Shown one piece after another: positions 6,353 through 6,598 of a stretch of DNA of 6,598 bases. The DNA comes from an uncultured Collinsella sp. GTDB taxonomy: Bacteria; Actinomycetota; Coriobacteriia; Coriobacteriales; Coriobacteriaceae. The notes beneath the pieces were generated by a model that saw only the letters and a program-made list of their open reading frames with translations, did not search any database and was not told the DNA's origin. The stretch is taken from assembly GCA_900764415.1 (NCBI GenBank), contig CAAFOA010000100.1, positions 1 to 6,598 on the forward strand. Direction: 5' to 3'. Every line of letters begins with the position of its first letter. Within the stretch, counting starts at the first letter, position 1. The position numbers were made by a program, and so were the translations under genes.

Positions 6353-6598
6353 TTATTTGCCCTTGGGCTTGCTGGCGTAGAACTTCTTCTTTTTGAGCTT
6401 ACCGGCGGGGGAGGGCTTGCCAGCAAAGTTGGACTTGCCGTTGCCGGTCTGCGCGTGCGCGGGCGTCGTTGCGCGAGGCTTGCGGGCCTCGGGGTTGCGC
6501 AGCTCCTCGGTTCGCTCGGCAATCTCCTCGGCGCTAAAGCCGCCCTCGGGCATGGCGTCCTCGATGGACAGGCGGCGCACGATATAGCAGTGGTGCAC
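6353..6598 (-). CDS. C-terminal part of an unidentified protein with a lysine-rich tail
   Basis: The minus-strand frame is open from the window edge and ends with TAA at 6353-6355. About 82 codons are visible. The first visible codon is GTG, but a start exactly at the edge would be coincidence, and no upstream sequence is available to judge it. An internal ATG at 6553 follows GAGGA at four bases and is a weaker alternative start. The visible part begins HHCYIVRRLSIEDAMPEGGF. It then has an acidic helix (SAEEIAERTEELRNPEA) and a low-complexity basic tail ending with KLKKKKFYASKPKGK. Such tails are common on RNA-binding proteins and helicases, so nucleic-acid contact is plausible, but no family motif is visible and no function is assigned. 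It converges on kdpE, with the hairpin at 6282-6348 between the two. Confidence 0.7.
   Translation of the reverse strand: MHHCYIVRRLSIEDAMPEGGFSAEEIAERTEELRNPEARKPRATTPAHAQTGNGKSNFAGKPSPAGKLKKKKFYASKPKGK

Overview
The window is GC-rich bacterial DNA with Coriobacteriia (Actinomycetota) character, most like Collinsella or a close relative. This placement rests on codon use, the mix of genes, and long palindromes between genes of a kind I recall from that group. It was not checked by any search.

Layout, left to right. The C-terminally cut start of a small membrane protein lies on the minus strand (289 to 1). A 214-base divergent intergenic region separates it from a plus-strand FMN-dependent nitroreductase of the NfsA/NfrA type (504-1361), which is followed at once by a long hairpin. 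After a short AT-rich leader with a TATAAT box come a Kup-family potassium transporter (1520-3547), a 64-residue single-span membrane protein of unknown function (3608-3802), a terminator-like hairpin with a duplicated left arm (3834-3893), a short-form KdpD sensor kinase (3914-5539) and a KdpE response regulator (5544-6257). A third long hairpin (6282-6348) closes the plus-strand block. A minus-strand gene with a lysine-rich tail (ends 6353) converges on it from the right and runs off the window.

The main story is potassium homeostasis. KdpD and KdpE normally sit beside the high-affinity KdpFABC pump. Here no kdpFABC gene is in view, and the two-component pair lies directly downstream of a constitutive-type Kup uptake system and a small membrane protein. 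The kinase has lost the whole cytosolic N-terminal KdpD and USP-like input region and starts directly at the four-helix membrane domain. It keeps a GAF-position region and intact HisKA and HATPase motifs. A reasonable inference is a rewired module in which a membrane-input-only KdpD with KdpE controls kup, and possibly the small protein. An AT-rich dyad about 60 bases upstream of the predicted kup transcription start is a candidate operator.

The most unusual non-coding signal is the set of three long palindromes at gene boundaries. Two of them share an exact ten-base core although their outer arms differ, which suggests a modular dispersed repeat family.
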